DNA from: Phytophthora quininea
Lineage: Eukaryota; Oomycota; Peronosporomycetes; Peronosporales; Peronosporaceae
Reading direction: 5' to 3'
Assembly (NCBI GenBank): GCA_011947345.1
Contig: JAAVTG010000623.1
Span: 62,001-126,000 of the forward strand
DNA length: 64,000 nt
Position numbers and translations under genes: made by a program
Shown: piece after piece, positions 32,354-44,377 of the stretch
Layout: the number at the start of each line of letters is the position of its first letter
Position numbering within the stretch: the stretch's first letter is position 1
Notes under the pieces: model-generated
Told to the model about the DNA's origin: nothing
What the model saw: only the letters and a program-made list of their open reading frames with translations
Database searches by the model: none

Positions 32354-33587
32354 GCAGCAGCCGACAGACCCAACCGGTCGGGGGGTATCTTTCTCTGTTA
32401 GAGTTGATGGATATCCGGCTCGCTGGGCGAAGTCGCTGCCTAGTTCAGACTCGGCTGTATTCGGAGCCGGCCTGCAACTCCGCACTCCGGCGAAGTTTGG
32501 CAGGGATGATCGATCCTCTCTGCAATGCTGCTGGAAGGGGCTCGATAGCTACATTGGAATCAAGTGCAAGATACAGCAGAGACTGTGCATGCAAAGTTGT
32601 CAAATTCGCGGCCTTCTCGACGAATCGGCTGAAGAGTAACACAGTCAACAGGACGCCCGTCTGGTCTTGAGTTGGTGGCCGCGGCGTCGGTGTCGCCAAA
32701 CTCGGTGGGGAGGCACACTGCAAACATCGTTCACTGAGAGCGGTCACTACAGCCACCACGGGGGTCCAGCTCCCGCCACCGCGCCCCCATCGAGCTTATA
32801 TTTGCCGTGTCAAGATCCGGTTTCACGCGCGACTTGCGTTTGGCGACGACGGAGGATGCACGGTAACGACGTCATTACACAGTCACTGCCCTGGCGGGAA
32901 TCCCGGCCGTTGGTTCAAGCTGCGCCGAGCACGTATCGAGCGCTGCGCTTGATGCGTGCTCGGCGTGAGTGCCGTTCACCCCTCGGGATGGGCATCATTT
33001 ACGCGTCCACAGTGGCCGTCTTGCCGCTGGATGTTGGCCCAGTGATCAACGAAACTTTCGCGGCTCGTTCGCTCGCGGTCACCGTCCATGTCGAGGCGAC
33101 GTGCTTGTACACGTGTGGACGGTATGTTTCCCGCCAGCAGCGCAGAGCATTGGCATTGACGTGCTGCCTGCATCGCTCGGCGAAGTGAATGGCCAACACT
33201 TTGCCAACAAGCACGAGTAGCGAGGAAACCAACGGCCTGGAAACGATCACGTCGAAGCAAACCGCTTGCTGCGTCTCCACCAACTACGATGACATGCCGT
33301 ACAAGTACTGTAGCTGCTGGAGCATTGCTCTATTGACATCTTGCTAATCGACCGTGATCGATGGTTGCAGCAAGTGGCAAGCGGCATATCCAGCGTCTCG
33401 AGCGGCGACGGACAGCTGGCTCTTGCTCGAGTTTCCGCCGCAAAAGTATCACGGAATAGCTACAGTGGCGCCAGTTGCGCCGAATACAATAAAAGTCGCC
33501 ACGTCCAGCCCCGGTATCCATCTCGCGGGGCCCGGTATCCTGTCAGCAGGACAGTAGTCGCCCGCCTCACGCATCTCGCGCGTGGTC
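32354..33587. other. divergent intergenic region
   Basis: 1.2 kb between the divergent members 3 and 4. The frames present have no recognisable motif. Shared regulation is possible but not shown. Confidence 0.45.
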
Positions 33588-33603
33588 GCTCATTTTTCAA
33601 CTT
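33588..33603 (+). promoter_or_regulatory. Inr/FPR core promoter of family member 4
   Basis: GCTCATTTTTCAACTT matches the composite oomycete core promoter consensus GCTCATTYYNCAWTTT at 15 of 16 positions. It lies 22 bases upstream of the ATG at 33626. Confidence 0.75.
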
Positions 33604-33625
33604 ACCTGCCTACCGCAGACTCAAC

Positions 33626-34072
33626 ATGTTCGCCTTCGACGACGCGGTCCCCACATCCATCTCGCTGCTGCTGCAGTGCGGGTACCGCAGCAAAGTCTGC
33701 ACCAACCACCGCGCCACCAAGCTGGACGGCACACTACACAAACTCTGCGAGTTCCACCGCCGCAAAGCCAACCTCAACCAACTCAAGCTGCACAAGCAGC
33801 AGCGCGAGGAGCGCGCACGCAAAGCCTTGCTGGCCGAGACGCCACCCACGAAAAAGCCTCGTCGAAACATTCAACCGATCACCATCGAGCCGATTCACCA
33901 CTCGACCGAGGAGCTGTACGGATCCCAAGCTCAACACGACCGGGACAGCTTCACGAAGGAGGACATGCAGATGCTCGAGATGTTGCTGTTCGACGAGCCT
34001 CTTAAGTCGGCCGACTCCTGCCCACCAGAGTCGCCGAGCTCTATGGACGAGACCGCTTCCTTTTGTGTCTGA
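33626..34072 (+). CDS. C-x6-C-x15-C-x2-H small protein, member 4
   Basis: 148 residues, starting MFAFDDAVPTSISLLLQC. The zinc motif is LQCGYRSKVC then GTLHKLCEFHRRKANLNQ. A basic region (KQQREERARKALL) and KKPRRN follow. The acidic-hydrophobic helix is EDMQMLEMLLFDEP. The start is well supported by the Inr/FPR element 22 bases away. Intact frame, no intron. Probable small nuclear regulator, by inference from composition. Confidence 0.8.
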   Translation: MFAFDDAVPTSISLLLQCGYRSKVCTNHRATKLDGTLHKLCEFHRRKANLNQLKLHKQQREERARKALLAETPPTKKPRRNIQPITIEPIHHSTEELYGSQAQHDRDSFTKEDMQMLEMLLFDEPLKSADSCPPESPSSMDETASFCV

Positions 34073-34430
34073 AGCCAAGCAGTCGACAATGGTCGTGGTG
34101 TAGTTGCAGGTCGTCATATGTATGTAGTGGGCGACGGATACAAATATATTCTCCTTTTGAAAGCAGCATCGGCTAAGACTTTCGAGTTCAGGTTGAGCCT
34201 TCATGGCAATCTCGCTAATCGAATGCCATGTTGAAGCCATGTTTCATCTGTACCCATTTCCTCTATTTCATCCAATCACAAGTCGTATATTCCTTCACGG
34301 GTTTTATTCCTTACCCATTGTTTGCTGAAACAGCATACAAACCGCAAGTGTTTAGGTTTCAGTCCTCGATTCTTGGTGGCCCGAGGACTCGCCAGGCAGA
34401 AGCAGCTTGGTCACGTCCCGCGTTGCAGCC
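34073..34430. other. intergenic, CDK promoter region
   Basis: AT-rich upstream flank of the CDK gene. No gene is seen and no clear Inr/FPR match. Confidence 0.5.
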
Positions 34431-35421
34431 ATGGAGAACTACCAGAAGGTGGAGAAGGTGGGCGAGGGCACGTATGGTATCGTCTACAAGGCTCGCGACC
34501 TGACGACGGGCCGCATCGTGGCGCTCAAGAAGATCCGCCTGGAGCCGGACGAGGAAGGCATTCCGTCCACGGCCATGCGCGAGATCTCGCTGCTCAAGGA
34601 GCTGTCGTCCCACCCGAATGTCGTGTACCTGTACGACGCAGTGTATCAGAAGAATAAGCTGTACCTGGTCTTCGAGTTCGTCGAGCAAGACCTCAAGCGC
34701 TGTCTGGAGAAGCTGCCGGCCAGGATGGAGGTGTACCAGGTCAAAAGCTACCTGTACCAGCTACTGGCTGGCGTGGCCTTCTGTCACGCCAACCGCGTGC
34801 TGCATCGCGACCTCAAGCCACAGAACTTGCTGATTGACCAGTACGGCAACCTCAAGCTCGGAGACTTTGGTCTAGCTCGAGAATACGGCGTACCGTTGCG
34901 TCGGTACACGCATGAAGTGGTGACGCTTTGGTACAGAGCTCCGGAAGTTCTACTGGGCGCTAAACACTACTCGACGCCTGTGGACTCGTGGTCCATTGGC
35001 TGCATCTTTGCAGAGATGGTCAACAAGCAACCACTGTTTCCTGGAGACTCGGAGATCGACGAACTGTTCCGCATTTTCAGAGTCATGGGCACACCCAATG
35101 AGAAGCTCTGGCCGGGCGTGTCGAGTCTGCCCGACTTCAAGACGAGCTTCCCGCAGTGGCGCCCGCAGACGCTGTCCAAGGTCGTGCCGCAGCTGGACCC
35201 CGTTGGGCTGGATCTGCTCTCGGTGAGTGGCAATACATTTCCTCCATTTTGCTGCCTTACTGATAGTGTTTGTTTGGCAGCGTCTGCTTGTGTACGACCC
35301 CAGCGCTCGTATCTCCGCTCGCACCGCCATGTCGCACCAATGGTTCGCCGACCTGCACCCGCAGTACGCGTCGTTCCGCAACAACAACAGCTTCAACAAC
35401 AGCGCTCAGACATATTTCTAA
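34431..35421 (+). CDS. cyclin-dependent kinase, CDK1/CDC2-type
   Basis: A 310-residue Ser/Thr kinase that drives the cell cycle with a cyclin partner. Exons are 34431-35222 and 35281-35421, joined in phase 0 by a 58-base GT-AG intron. Visible features: glycine loop GEGTYG with inhibitory sites Thr14 and Tyr15, Lys33, the cyclin-binding helix PSTAMRE (residues 45-51; the usual form is PSTAIRE), [14 protein letters not shown], the T-loop [16 protein letters not shown] and [12 protein letters not shown]. The length is that of CDK1 plus a short Asn/Ser-rich C-terminal extension ([13 protein letters not shown]). All catalytic residues are intact. Confidence 0.95.
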
Positions 35422-35837
35422 ACGCTGCTTGAAGGCAACTCGGCACGTGTAGATATGTTTTGCAAAAGGAAAACGGAGAAAACCAGCAGAAACACAACGG
35501 ACGGTGGAGGTCTGCAATATCAACAGCAAGAAAGAAGAAACATGCAGGTGAGCAGACTCCACCAGACGATCGTTCTAGCCTTCAAGACGGCGAAGACGCA
35601 GGAAACACAGAAGACGGCAGCAAAATCACCTACGAAGAATTCTTGGGGGCATTTGCTGCTTGGAGATATGAGGCGGACAGCGCTCTTCACACACGAGTGG
35701 CATAGATTTCAACCGTTCCAGCTAGACGACAAGACACTTAACTAACACAATCTCAGCACCAAGGTGTCCTACGCCAGTTTTGTCGTGCCAAATTGCCTCG
35801 AACCTACTAAACCTCATACCTTGTCAACCAAGCAGCA
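35422..35837 (+). other. CDK 3' flank with a possible small frame
   Basis: A frame without ATG (about 35460-35705) ends with DGSKITYEEFLGAFAAWRYEADSALHTRVA-type sequence that looks protein-like, but it has no credible start or splice signal. The ATG frame at 35455 (96 codons) shows no motif. It may be just the 3' untranslated region of the CDK gene. Confidence 0.3.
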
Positions 35838-36527
35838 ATGCATGCACCTAGCAAGCGAAGCAGCGGCATCGACCGCACCGTGCGGACAGCCAAGAGGCCA
35901 CGCGCGCTAGTGACGCCGCAGACGTCGCACCGTAGCAGACATGAATTCCACCGCGAAGTGAACGTCGAGTCGGAGGAGATCGAAGAGGAAGAGGAGGAAC
36001 AAGAACCAGAGACCGAAGAGGACGACGGTGCAATGCCCCTTGTCGTGTTTCAGTGCAGCACTTGCCGCTCCATCTTCGGCGACTCGTACGCCTTTGTCTG
36101 CTCCACCGAGGAGCTCTGGCTGGTGACGTTGAGCCACGTGACCAACGTGGCAACAGCTCCAGAGGTGCAAACGGCGCGCGACGGAGCAGACGCCGGCAGT
36201 TCCTACTGCGAGTTGTTGTGTCAAAACTGCCAAGCAGTGCTTGGTCGCCAATACCTGACGACGCCAGTGGCGCTGGACGCTATTCGAGAGCTGTTTAGCT
36301 TCTCGACGGAAGCCATCACGTCATACACGCTTGGAGACCCAATGCAGAACGCTGCAGAGAACACACTGCAGAATGCTGCCTCGTGCCATGTCGCCATGCA
36401 GAAAATAGCAGCCGAACGGAATGAAGTGGCGAGGTTGAGAGACGAGATGGACAAGGTCAAGGGCCTGATGGTCGCTGTGGATGAACGACTGGCTTTACTG
36501 GAAGGAGAACCAGAGTCTGAAGCCTAG
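35838..36527 (+). CDS. Mis18-type kinetochore protein
   Basis: A 229-residue protein with a Mis18 (Yippee-fold) domain. The two zinc-binding CxxC pairs are FQCSTCRSIFGDS and LLCQNCQAVLGR. The domain's characteristic segment is ELFSFSTEAITSYTLGD. A basic, then acidic N-terminal tail precedes the domain, and a C-terminal coiled coil (AERNEVARLRDEMDKVKGL) follows, as in Mis18 proteins. Mis18 primes centromeres for loading of the CENP-A histone. It is unusual to be able to name such a protein in an oomycete, but all landmarks are present. Intact frame, no intron. Confidence 0.88.
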   Translation: MHAPSKRSSGIDRTVRTAKRPRALVTPQTSHRSRHEFHREVNVESEEIEEEEEEQEPETEEDDGAMPLVVFQCSTCRSIFGDSYAFVCSTEELWLVTLSHVTNVATAPEVQTARDGADAGSSYCELLCQNCQAVLGRQYLTTPVALDAIRELFSFSTEAITSYTLGDPMQNAAENTLQNAASCHVAMQKIAAERNEVARLRDEMDKVKGLMVAVDERLALLEGEPESEA

Positions 36528-36652
36528 GAGCTTGTAGCGAATGAACTCCAGCGCAGTTGTTTAGATAGCTCTCTTGTTTTCTGCTTGGTTTTGGTCTTGT
36601 CTAGGTCATGTCCTTTGAGGCAGAAGACACGAGAAGACATCTCTTCACTGAC

Positions 36653-37268
36653 CTACTGAGCCTCCGCGTCGAACGCCGCACGAGCAGCTTCGATGCCCGT
36701 CGGCGGCTTGGCCTTACGCATCTCGCCCGGTCTAATAAACACCTTCATCATTAGCTTCAAGCACCATCAAAACCCCTGACACTCTCCGTACCTGTCCACG
36801 TATTCAATGACTGCCATCTCGGCGCCGTCGCCCCGACGGAAGTCCGCCTTGAGGATGCGCGTGTAGCCTCCTTCACGCAGCCTGCAAATGTATAATAAAC
36901 AAAACATGAATGTCTATCATTTATAGGAATGATTGGCAACGGAACGCACTCGTAGCGAGGGCCCATGACGTCGAAGAGCTTGGTGACGGCCTCGGGCGTG
37001 CGCACGTAGCCCTCGGCGCGCTTGCGAGCCACCTCGTCGCCCTGCTTGGCCCAGCCCACGACCTTCTCTGCCGCGCGACGCAGCTCCTTGGCCTTGGGCA
37101 GCGTCGTGCGGATGCGGTCGTGCTCGATGAGCTGCGTCACCATTGTACTGCATCATATAATCCGTAAGTAGATACATAATTTAAGGAGGGGAGGTGTACA
37201 CACCGCAGCATGGCCTGACGGTGGGCCGACGTGCGGTTGAGCTTGCGCATGGCGACGCGGTGCTTCAT
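36653..37268 (-). CDS. mitochondrial-type ribosomal protein bL17 (four exons)
   Basis: A 143-residue large-subunit ribosomal protein. On the minus strand the exons are 37268-37204, 37147-36950, 36881-36792 and 36731-36653. All introns are GT-AG (GTGTGT, GTGCGT, GTACGG donors) and the frame joins exactly. The N-terminus [19 protein letters not shown], then [18 protein letters not shown], and [11 protein letters not shown] are signatures of the L17 family. It lacks an obvious long mitochondrial presequence, but a nuclear bL17 should act in the mitochondrial ribosome. The gene is divergent from the kinase gene that starts 138 bases away. Confidence 0.92.
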
Positions 37269-37405
37269 GCTCGACGAGTTCTTTGTGGTCACGAGCAGCT
37301 CCAATTGTGCGGCAAAATAAACATATTATTGGCCAATCGTTTGGCCGCATCCTCAAAGGACGCCAAGCGACGTCTTGCAGTATCATTTTCGGCAGCCGAG
37401 CAACC

Positions 37406-39138
<1,733 letters not shown>

Positions 39139-39311
39139 GCAGGTGAAAAAATGCTCTCGGCATGGACGCGACTAAGTTACATATTTCCCAACATGATCCA
39201 CCAACTTGGTTGATGAATTCTTCCCTTTTGCCAATGTGCTTCGTGTTGACTTTTAATCCATGACCATTTTCCCGTGATCGACACAACTTTCTACAGCTCC
39301 AGACAGCTCGA

Positions 39312-41052
39312 TCATGGCGTTGGCAGCACCTCGATTTCAATGTGGTGAGGTGCAACTCGCGCAGATCCGTCGTTGAGCGTCATGATGCGGTCTCTATCGG
39401 CTTCGCTGCACACGGCAGGTGTCCGCAGCTTGGCGTTGTACACGCAAGTACTGGGCTCTTCAATGTCGAAGAGAGTCATGGGCATCGGTCCACATTCCAG
39501 CTTGACCGTCAGCGATCGGTTCGGGCCATTCCAGCACTTCTGGCCCTTGGAGAATGTCAGTTCCGCTACACTAACTTCTTCATCCGATGGGGAGACGGAG
39601 AGGGCTCATTGGAATCATCACTGGTTTGCTCGGACTTCGTGAAGTCCTCCATATCGCCCAGCTTTGTGGTGTCCTGCGTCGCCTTACCGAAGAAGCAGAC
39701 CTTATACAGGTACTTGCTGGGGTCGGACTCGACGCATTTGTCGCGTAGAGCGAAGAAAATGTGGTCAGGACCGTAAGGCTTGTCCATCACTTTTTGTGCG
39801 TCTTTGAGCTTTTTCTCCTCGTCTTCCAGCTCGTGATTGATTTCCTCATATTGCTTTCGGGTTTCAGTGGCTTGTTCGCGCTCGTAGTGCTCGCTAATAT
39901 CGAGTGACTCAAAGAGGAGGTCAATAGGACGCGTCTCCACCTCTGGGAGTGTCAAGTCTTCCTCCTCCTCTGGAGCAGCTGGTTCTTCAGTAGCAATAGC
40001 CGGAGCCTCCGTCTCAGACTCGGACGCAGCTTCACCGTTTTCGGCCGCTTCTGCAGCAGCCTTTTCAAGCGCCTCCTTGGCCTCCTGCGCTTTCTTTTCC
40101 TCCTCCTTCCGACGCTTCTCAATCAACTTTTCAATGCGTCGAGTCTCCTTCTGACGCTCGTTATCACGTTCACGGAACGCTTCGTCCTGTCCATCCATAG
40201 GCGTCTTAACTAACTCTTCATCTCCTTCATTGGCCGCCTCGCGCTCCTGCCGGATAATCGGCAATAGCTCGTGCTTAGCCGACACACCCTTACGCCCAAC
40301 TTCTAGAATGATCGACAGCAACTGCCCCTTGGACAAGTCTAGCAGACCCAACTGCCTCAAGATCTCCTGCTTGCTAGCAGCCACACGATTCAGTTTCTCC
40401 TCCTCCTCTAGCCTTTCTTCCTCGCTCTTGCGAGCTTCCAGCTGCTCCACCATCACTCTCAGCGACCCTGTGGATACCTCCAATGCGTTTTTCTTTTTCT
40501 CTTCTTCCTCCCAGAGCTGTTTGGCCTCTGCAGCTAGCGCTACTCGGTCTTTAAGGCCTGCCTCCACCTGCTCAATCAGATCCTTCTTGTCCGTTCGAAT
40601 TGCTGCATCTGCTGCTCGCAGTCCGTTGGACAAGCAGCGCCGCTTGCATACTCGTCACTGCCGTCGCAGCAGTCGCAGATACCGTCATTCACGCGCGATG
40701 TGGGCAGTTCCGAGGCGAAGAATCCAGCATTGACACAGTGGAAGACGGCGCTTGTGTGGGAGCACGCCGACGTGCCCGGCTCGTCGCTGCCGTCTTCGCA
40801 GTCGCAGTAGTTGTCATTTAGTCGCGTCAGATCCAGACGCTGGCCGCCGTCGCACGTGAACTATAGTAAATAAATATAATTAAAAATAAAGATTATCAGA
40901 TAAGATGGCGGGTATTCGGTTGTGATCGACATTCGTACGCTGGAGACGGTGCTGAGCTTCTGCTGCAGCGTAGGGGAGATGCCTCGCCAGTCAGTGGCGT
41001 GTACGCCCAGAGAGAGCAGCGCCAGCGACGTCAGCAAGCGCTGGAGAACCAT
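39312..41052 (-). CDS. glucosidase II beta subunit (PRKCSH-type), frame-broken
   Basis: The regulatory subunit of ER glucosidase II, which trims glucose from N-glycans. Exon 1 (41052-40939) encodes a signal peptide (LLTSLALLSLGVHA). Exon 2 starts at 40860 and carries two LDL-receptor class A-like modules (NDNYCDCEDGSDE and NDGICDCCDGSDE). A long Glu/Lys coiled coil follows. The C-terminal MRH lectin domain includes KPYGPDHIFFALRDKC, VKLECGP and DRDRIMTL. Two single-base shortfalls, at a G-run near 40591 and a C-run at 39589-39592 (plus-strand coordinates), shift the frame; adding one base at each gives a full conserved protein. No HDEL-like tail is seen, as in other beta subunits. Confidence 0.88.
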
Positions 41053-41482
41053 GGCAAGAGGAGGTGACGTGGCTCGCAGCAGGATAATCTCCGAATGAAA
41101 GCGTGTTTGAAACGGGATTTAGATTTAGGATGAGTTCTTTGTCCACGCCATGAAAGATGATTGCGGCCGTTGCAAGGAAATGAAAGTTGACGTGGGAGGC
41201 AAGTCCTTCAAGACAGCGAACTCGACTTGGTATATTTATTGTACTGCTATTCACTACGGCGATTTGTGCACTGCGCTGTCCTGTGCTGGTTTCCTGCGAC
41301 CAGCTTCTGCTAATTAACTACTGTAAATATATCGATATTTGTGCTACTTGTTTCTATCTTGCACGCGTCGGCGCCGCTGGCAACGCGTGCATTCCTATGC
41401 TAAAACTCTGCCTCGGACACCTCAGGAGAACATTCGCGTCGCCCGGATCTGGAGATTCAGGAGCCGCGGCGACGCCGCGCCT
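41053..41482. other. intergenic, no gene recognised
   Basis: The 5' flank of the glucosidase II beta gene and the 3' flank of family member 5. No gene is seen. Confidence 0.5.
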
Positions 41483-42130
41483 TCAAACGTTGACGAACGA
41501 AGGCGACCGAAAGTATTGCGGTTCACTGTAGTGTGCGATCGGCGTAACGTCTCCTTGTTCCTCGTCACTGCTGAAAAGCAGTGCTTCGAGGATCTCCAGG
41601 TCTGCTTGGTCGAACAGCGGGAGGTTGGGCACTCGCTGTTCCTGATCTTGCTGCGGCTGCATCTGCATGATGTAGCCCTGCATGGGCATGTTCACGGCCA
41701 TGTTGGGTGGCGACATGGGCTTGATGGCTGCAGGACTGCGCTGCGTTCTGCTGTATCTGTAGTTCTGTCCTGCCGCCATGGCCACGGGCGAGATGCTGTG
41801 CGGTCTGTACGGGAACTGAGGCTGCTGCTGCTGGAACTGCATTTGCTGCTGCATCTGCATCTGCTGCTGAGCCTGTTGCTGTTGCTGTCGCTGCAGCTCC
41901 TTCTGCTGCTGCTTGGTGACCCGGCGCCGGTGGTCCAGCCGCATCTGGTTGCGGTTGGCCTTCTCGCGGTGCATGGCGCAGAACTTGTGCAGCCCGCCGC
42001 TCTTCTTGTTGGTGCGCGGGTTCTCGCAGCGCTTGCTCGAGTACTGGCAGCGCAGTTCCTCAGGCACGGCCTGCTGCGCGGCCTGCTCGGTGGCAGCGGT
42101 GGCCAAATCCACGGGTCGCTGTTCGGTCAT
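41483..42130 (-). CDS. C-x6-C-x15-C-x2-H small protein, member 5 (Gln-rich)
   Basis: A 215-residue member, the longest. The zinc motif is LRCQYSSKRC then GGLHKFCAMHREKANRNQ, followed by a basic stretch (DHRRRVTKQQQK). A Gln/Met-rich tract coded by CTG/CAG-type repeats fills residues about 85-115. The acidic-hydrophobic helix is ADLEILEALLFSSDEE. Poly-Gln tracts are common in transcriptional activators, which supports a regulatory role by analogy. An Inr/FPR promoter lies about 53 bases upstream. Intact frame. Confidence 0.78.
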   Translation of the reverse strand: MTEQRPVDLATAATEQAAQQAVPEELRCQYSSKRCENPRTNKKSGGLHKFCAMHREKANRNQMRLDHRRRVTKQQQKELQRQQQQQAQQQMQMQQQMQFQQQQPQFPYRPHSISPVAMAAGQNYRYSRTQRSPAAIKPMSPPNMAVNMPMQGYIMQMQPQQDQEQRVPNLPLFDQADLEILEALLFSSDEEQGDVTPIAHYSEPQYFRSPSFVNV

Positions 42131-42182
42131 TGTTGCTGTTTGTTGTTTGGCTTTTGGTGCTTGGGGATGTCACTAGCACCTG

Positions 42183-42199
42183 GCAAATTGAGAAGTGAC
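42183..42199 (-). promoter_or_regulatory. Inr/FPR core promoter of family member 5
   Basis: Minus-strand GTCACTTCTCAATTTGC differs from the composite consensus at one core position. It shares TCACT...TCAATTTGCC with member 6. Confidence 0.6.
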
Positions 42200-43834
42200 T
42201 CCGGTGCCCCGTGTCCGTAGGACAGGTACTGTGCGCGGCGGCAACTGGAGCCGCAATCATACGGAGCGCGCTCTCGTCACCTCCGAGAAAGCGACTCGCG
42301 CTACGTATGTCACGACGGTTCAAGAGTGGGAGAAACTATCCAGCGGAAAATTGCAGACCATCACTCTCGCGGCTACCGGGATTTTCCGAACTGGACAGCC
42401 AATCGCAGGCGCGGAACGTTCAAATATTACCTTTCACAGGCCAGTGTGGACCACATTGCGCACAAACTTTCGCAGTGAGAAAATACGAGAACTCCCCATC
42501 TTCCGCCCCCTGTCGCAGTTTGCCTCCGCGTGAGCCCCAGCGGCCAACGCAAGCAGGACGGCTTACGTGGCTCGAGCGTGCCGGTGTCGTGGGCGTAGTT
42601 TTTGCGTTGGAATGAATGTTGCCGTGTAATTAACGTCGAAATTCCAACTGCCAGCTGGTCCTTTTCCGTCTGCTGGCAATAGTCACTTCAAAGTGTAGTC
42701 TGCATACTGTTACGAAAGTCGTTGATGTCGGCGGAAAATATTCTGCTTGGCATTCAATGTATCGACGCACGGTTGGTGGGCGCCTGCATACGGAGCAACC
42801 CCCGTGAGAAGCGTGAGTGTACCGCGGCGGCGATGGCCCCTTGCTCCATCTATCAAGCCACGTTTTTCGGCTCGATTTCGATAATTATCCTCTTTAGATC
42901 TTCTACATACAAAAACGCAGTACGAGAGCTTGTCTCATTCCGAAATTATTACCTTTCCCACCGGATCGAAATATTCCGCTGCTGGAGAGGGGTCTGCCAG
43001 GTCAACGGCCTTGAACGCCAACGTCCACCAACGTGTGGTGCTGCCAAGTCAAGTGCAACGCCTCCAGACGCGAGGATGCATCCAACTATCTCCACGGAAC
43101 AACTTCAACAACGTCAAGGCAAGGTTGCAGATCCTCCTGCCAGCTGCTGCTACACTGTATTAGTCAAGCTGCGCGGCTCCAGCTGGGAGCACTGCCGGAT
43201 CATGCAGATGCCACGCAAAACCCACGAGCATTGCATGTTCACCGCAGTCATCGACACTTGATCGCAAAAATGCACCGAATTATTGGTGCCACTATCCAAG
43301 TCCAAGAAAGCCGGTGCGCGACTGAAGTATCCGCTATTCGGGCTGACTCACTCTAGATCGAGTGGACGCCGGAGTTCTCGAAAGCGTATATCTCGCTCGA
43401 TAGTCTCCCGGTGGTCAACGAATTTTCAATCCACAATGCTTGTCCTTCATCTTGCGATAAAGCCGAGGTAGTGCTCAGTGAAGCTCTGGCCCGCACACCC
43501 GAGTAGAAAGTGGCGACGTGGCGACGTCTGTCGAGTCCAGCGTAGACCGCCGATGCATTGCTGAGCTCGCCGAGGCAGGAATTGCAGCAAAGTTTTTCCA
43601 CTTCGCTGGAAGGTAAGACACTCGACCTTGAGTGTTCGAGAGACAGCGAACCAGCCTTCCTTCAGCTAGAAGCCGCTTTGTATTTTTCGCGAAGTTAAAA
43701 TGTGCTAGCAAAAATCTGTGTGCAAGTCCGACGGAGTTCGTCGGTGTGTGTGTGTGTGTGTGTGTTTCTGACTAAATTACTCTAAACGTAGAACGAATGG
43801 GGAAGCAAATGTGTGGCGCTCCGTGGTGGCCACT
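42200..43834. other. intergenic, no gene recognised
   Basis: 1.6 kb between members 5 and 6. The frames present lack motifs. The only clear structure is a GT microsatellite at 43744-43765. Confidence 0.45.
43744..43765 (+). repeat. GT dinucleotide microsatellite
   Basis: About eleven uninterrupted GT units. It lies about 70 bases from the 3' end of family member 6. Confidence 0.9.
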
Positions 43835-44317
43835 TCACAGCGACATGTTGCCCGGCATGCCCGGGGTCGGGAAGTTGTCCATGGGCACGCCGACGGGATA
43901 CACGGGATACGACATGCCGTCGCCGGGTGCCACGCTCTCGTCGTCGTCGTCGAAGAGCATGACCTCGAGCATCATGACCTCCTCGTGTGACAGGTTGCAG
44001 ATGGGCTTCTTGGACTCCATCAGCTCGGCCGAGGCGGCGGCGTAGTCCATGGGGATCTGAGCGGCGTCCAGGAAGCGCTTCTTGCGCTCGACCATTTGCT
44101 GGCGGATGAGTCGGCGCTTCTGCTGCATGCGCTGCTGGTTGACGTTGGCTTTCTTCCGGTGGAAGTCGCAGAGCTTGTGCAGGTCGCCGTTGTCCTTGAC
44201 GGCGCGGTGGTTGTTGCAGAGTTTGCTCGGGTACGAGCACCGCACCTCCGTGGGGAGAAGCGTGACGGTCTCCTTGCTGTTGTTGCTGCTGGCGTTGGCT
44301 TTGTTGGTGGTCGACAT
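43835..44317 (-). CDS. C-x6-C-x15-C-x2-H small protein, member 6
   Basis: 160 residues from the ATG at 44317 (MSTTNKANASSNNSKETVT). The zinc motif is VRCSYPSKLC then GDLHKLCDFHRKKANVNQ, followed by a basic helix (KRRLIRQQMVERKKRF). The acidic-hydrophobic helix is EEVMMLEVMLFDDDDE, coded partly by a TCG/GAC triplet run. A Pro/Met-rich tail ends PGMPGNMSL. An Inr/FPR promoter lies about 44 bases upstream. Intact frame, no intron. Confidence 0.78.
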   Translation of the reverse strand: MSTTNKANASSNNSKETVTLLPTEVRCSYPSKLCNNHRAVKDNGDLHKLCDFHRKKANVNQQRMQQKRRLIRQQMVERKKRFLDAAQIPMDYAAASAELMESKKPICNLSHEEVMMLEVMLFDDDDESVAPGDGMSYPVYPVGVPMDNFPTPGMPGNMSL

Positions 44318-44360
44318 GGCTGTGTGTTTTGCAAAGAGTAGTTGTGCTGCTGCGGAAGCG

Positions 44361-44377
44361 GCAAATTGAATAGTGAT
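44361..44377 (-). promoter_or_regulatory. Inr/FPR core promoter of family member 6
   Basis: Minus-strand TCACTATTCAATTTGC fits initiator plus flanking element with a one-base change and matches the same block upstream of member 5. Confidence 0.6.

Noticed and set aside
41339..42220. 293-codon plus-strand frame with Leu/His runs
   Set aside because: Antisense of the Gln-rich family member 5; the Leu runs are CAG/CTG tracts read backwards.
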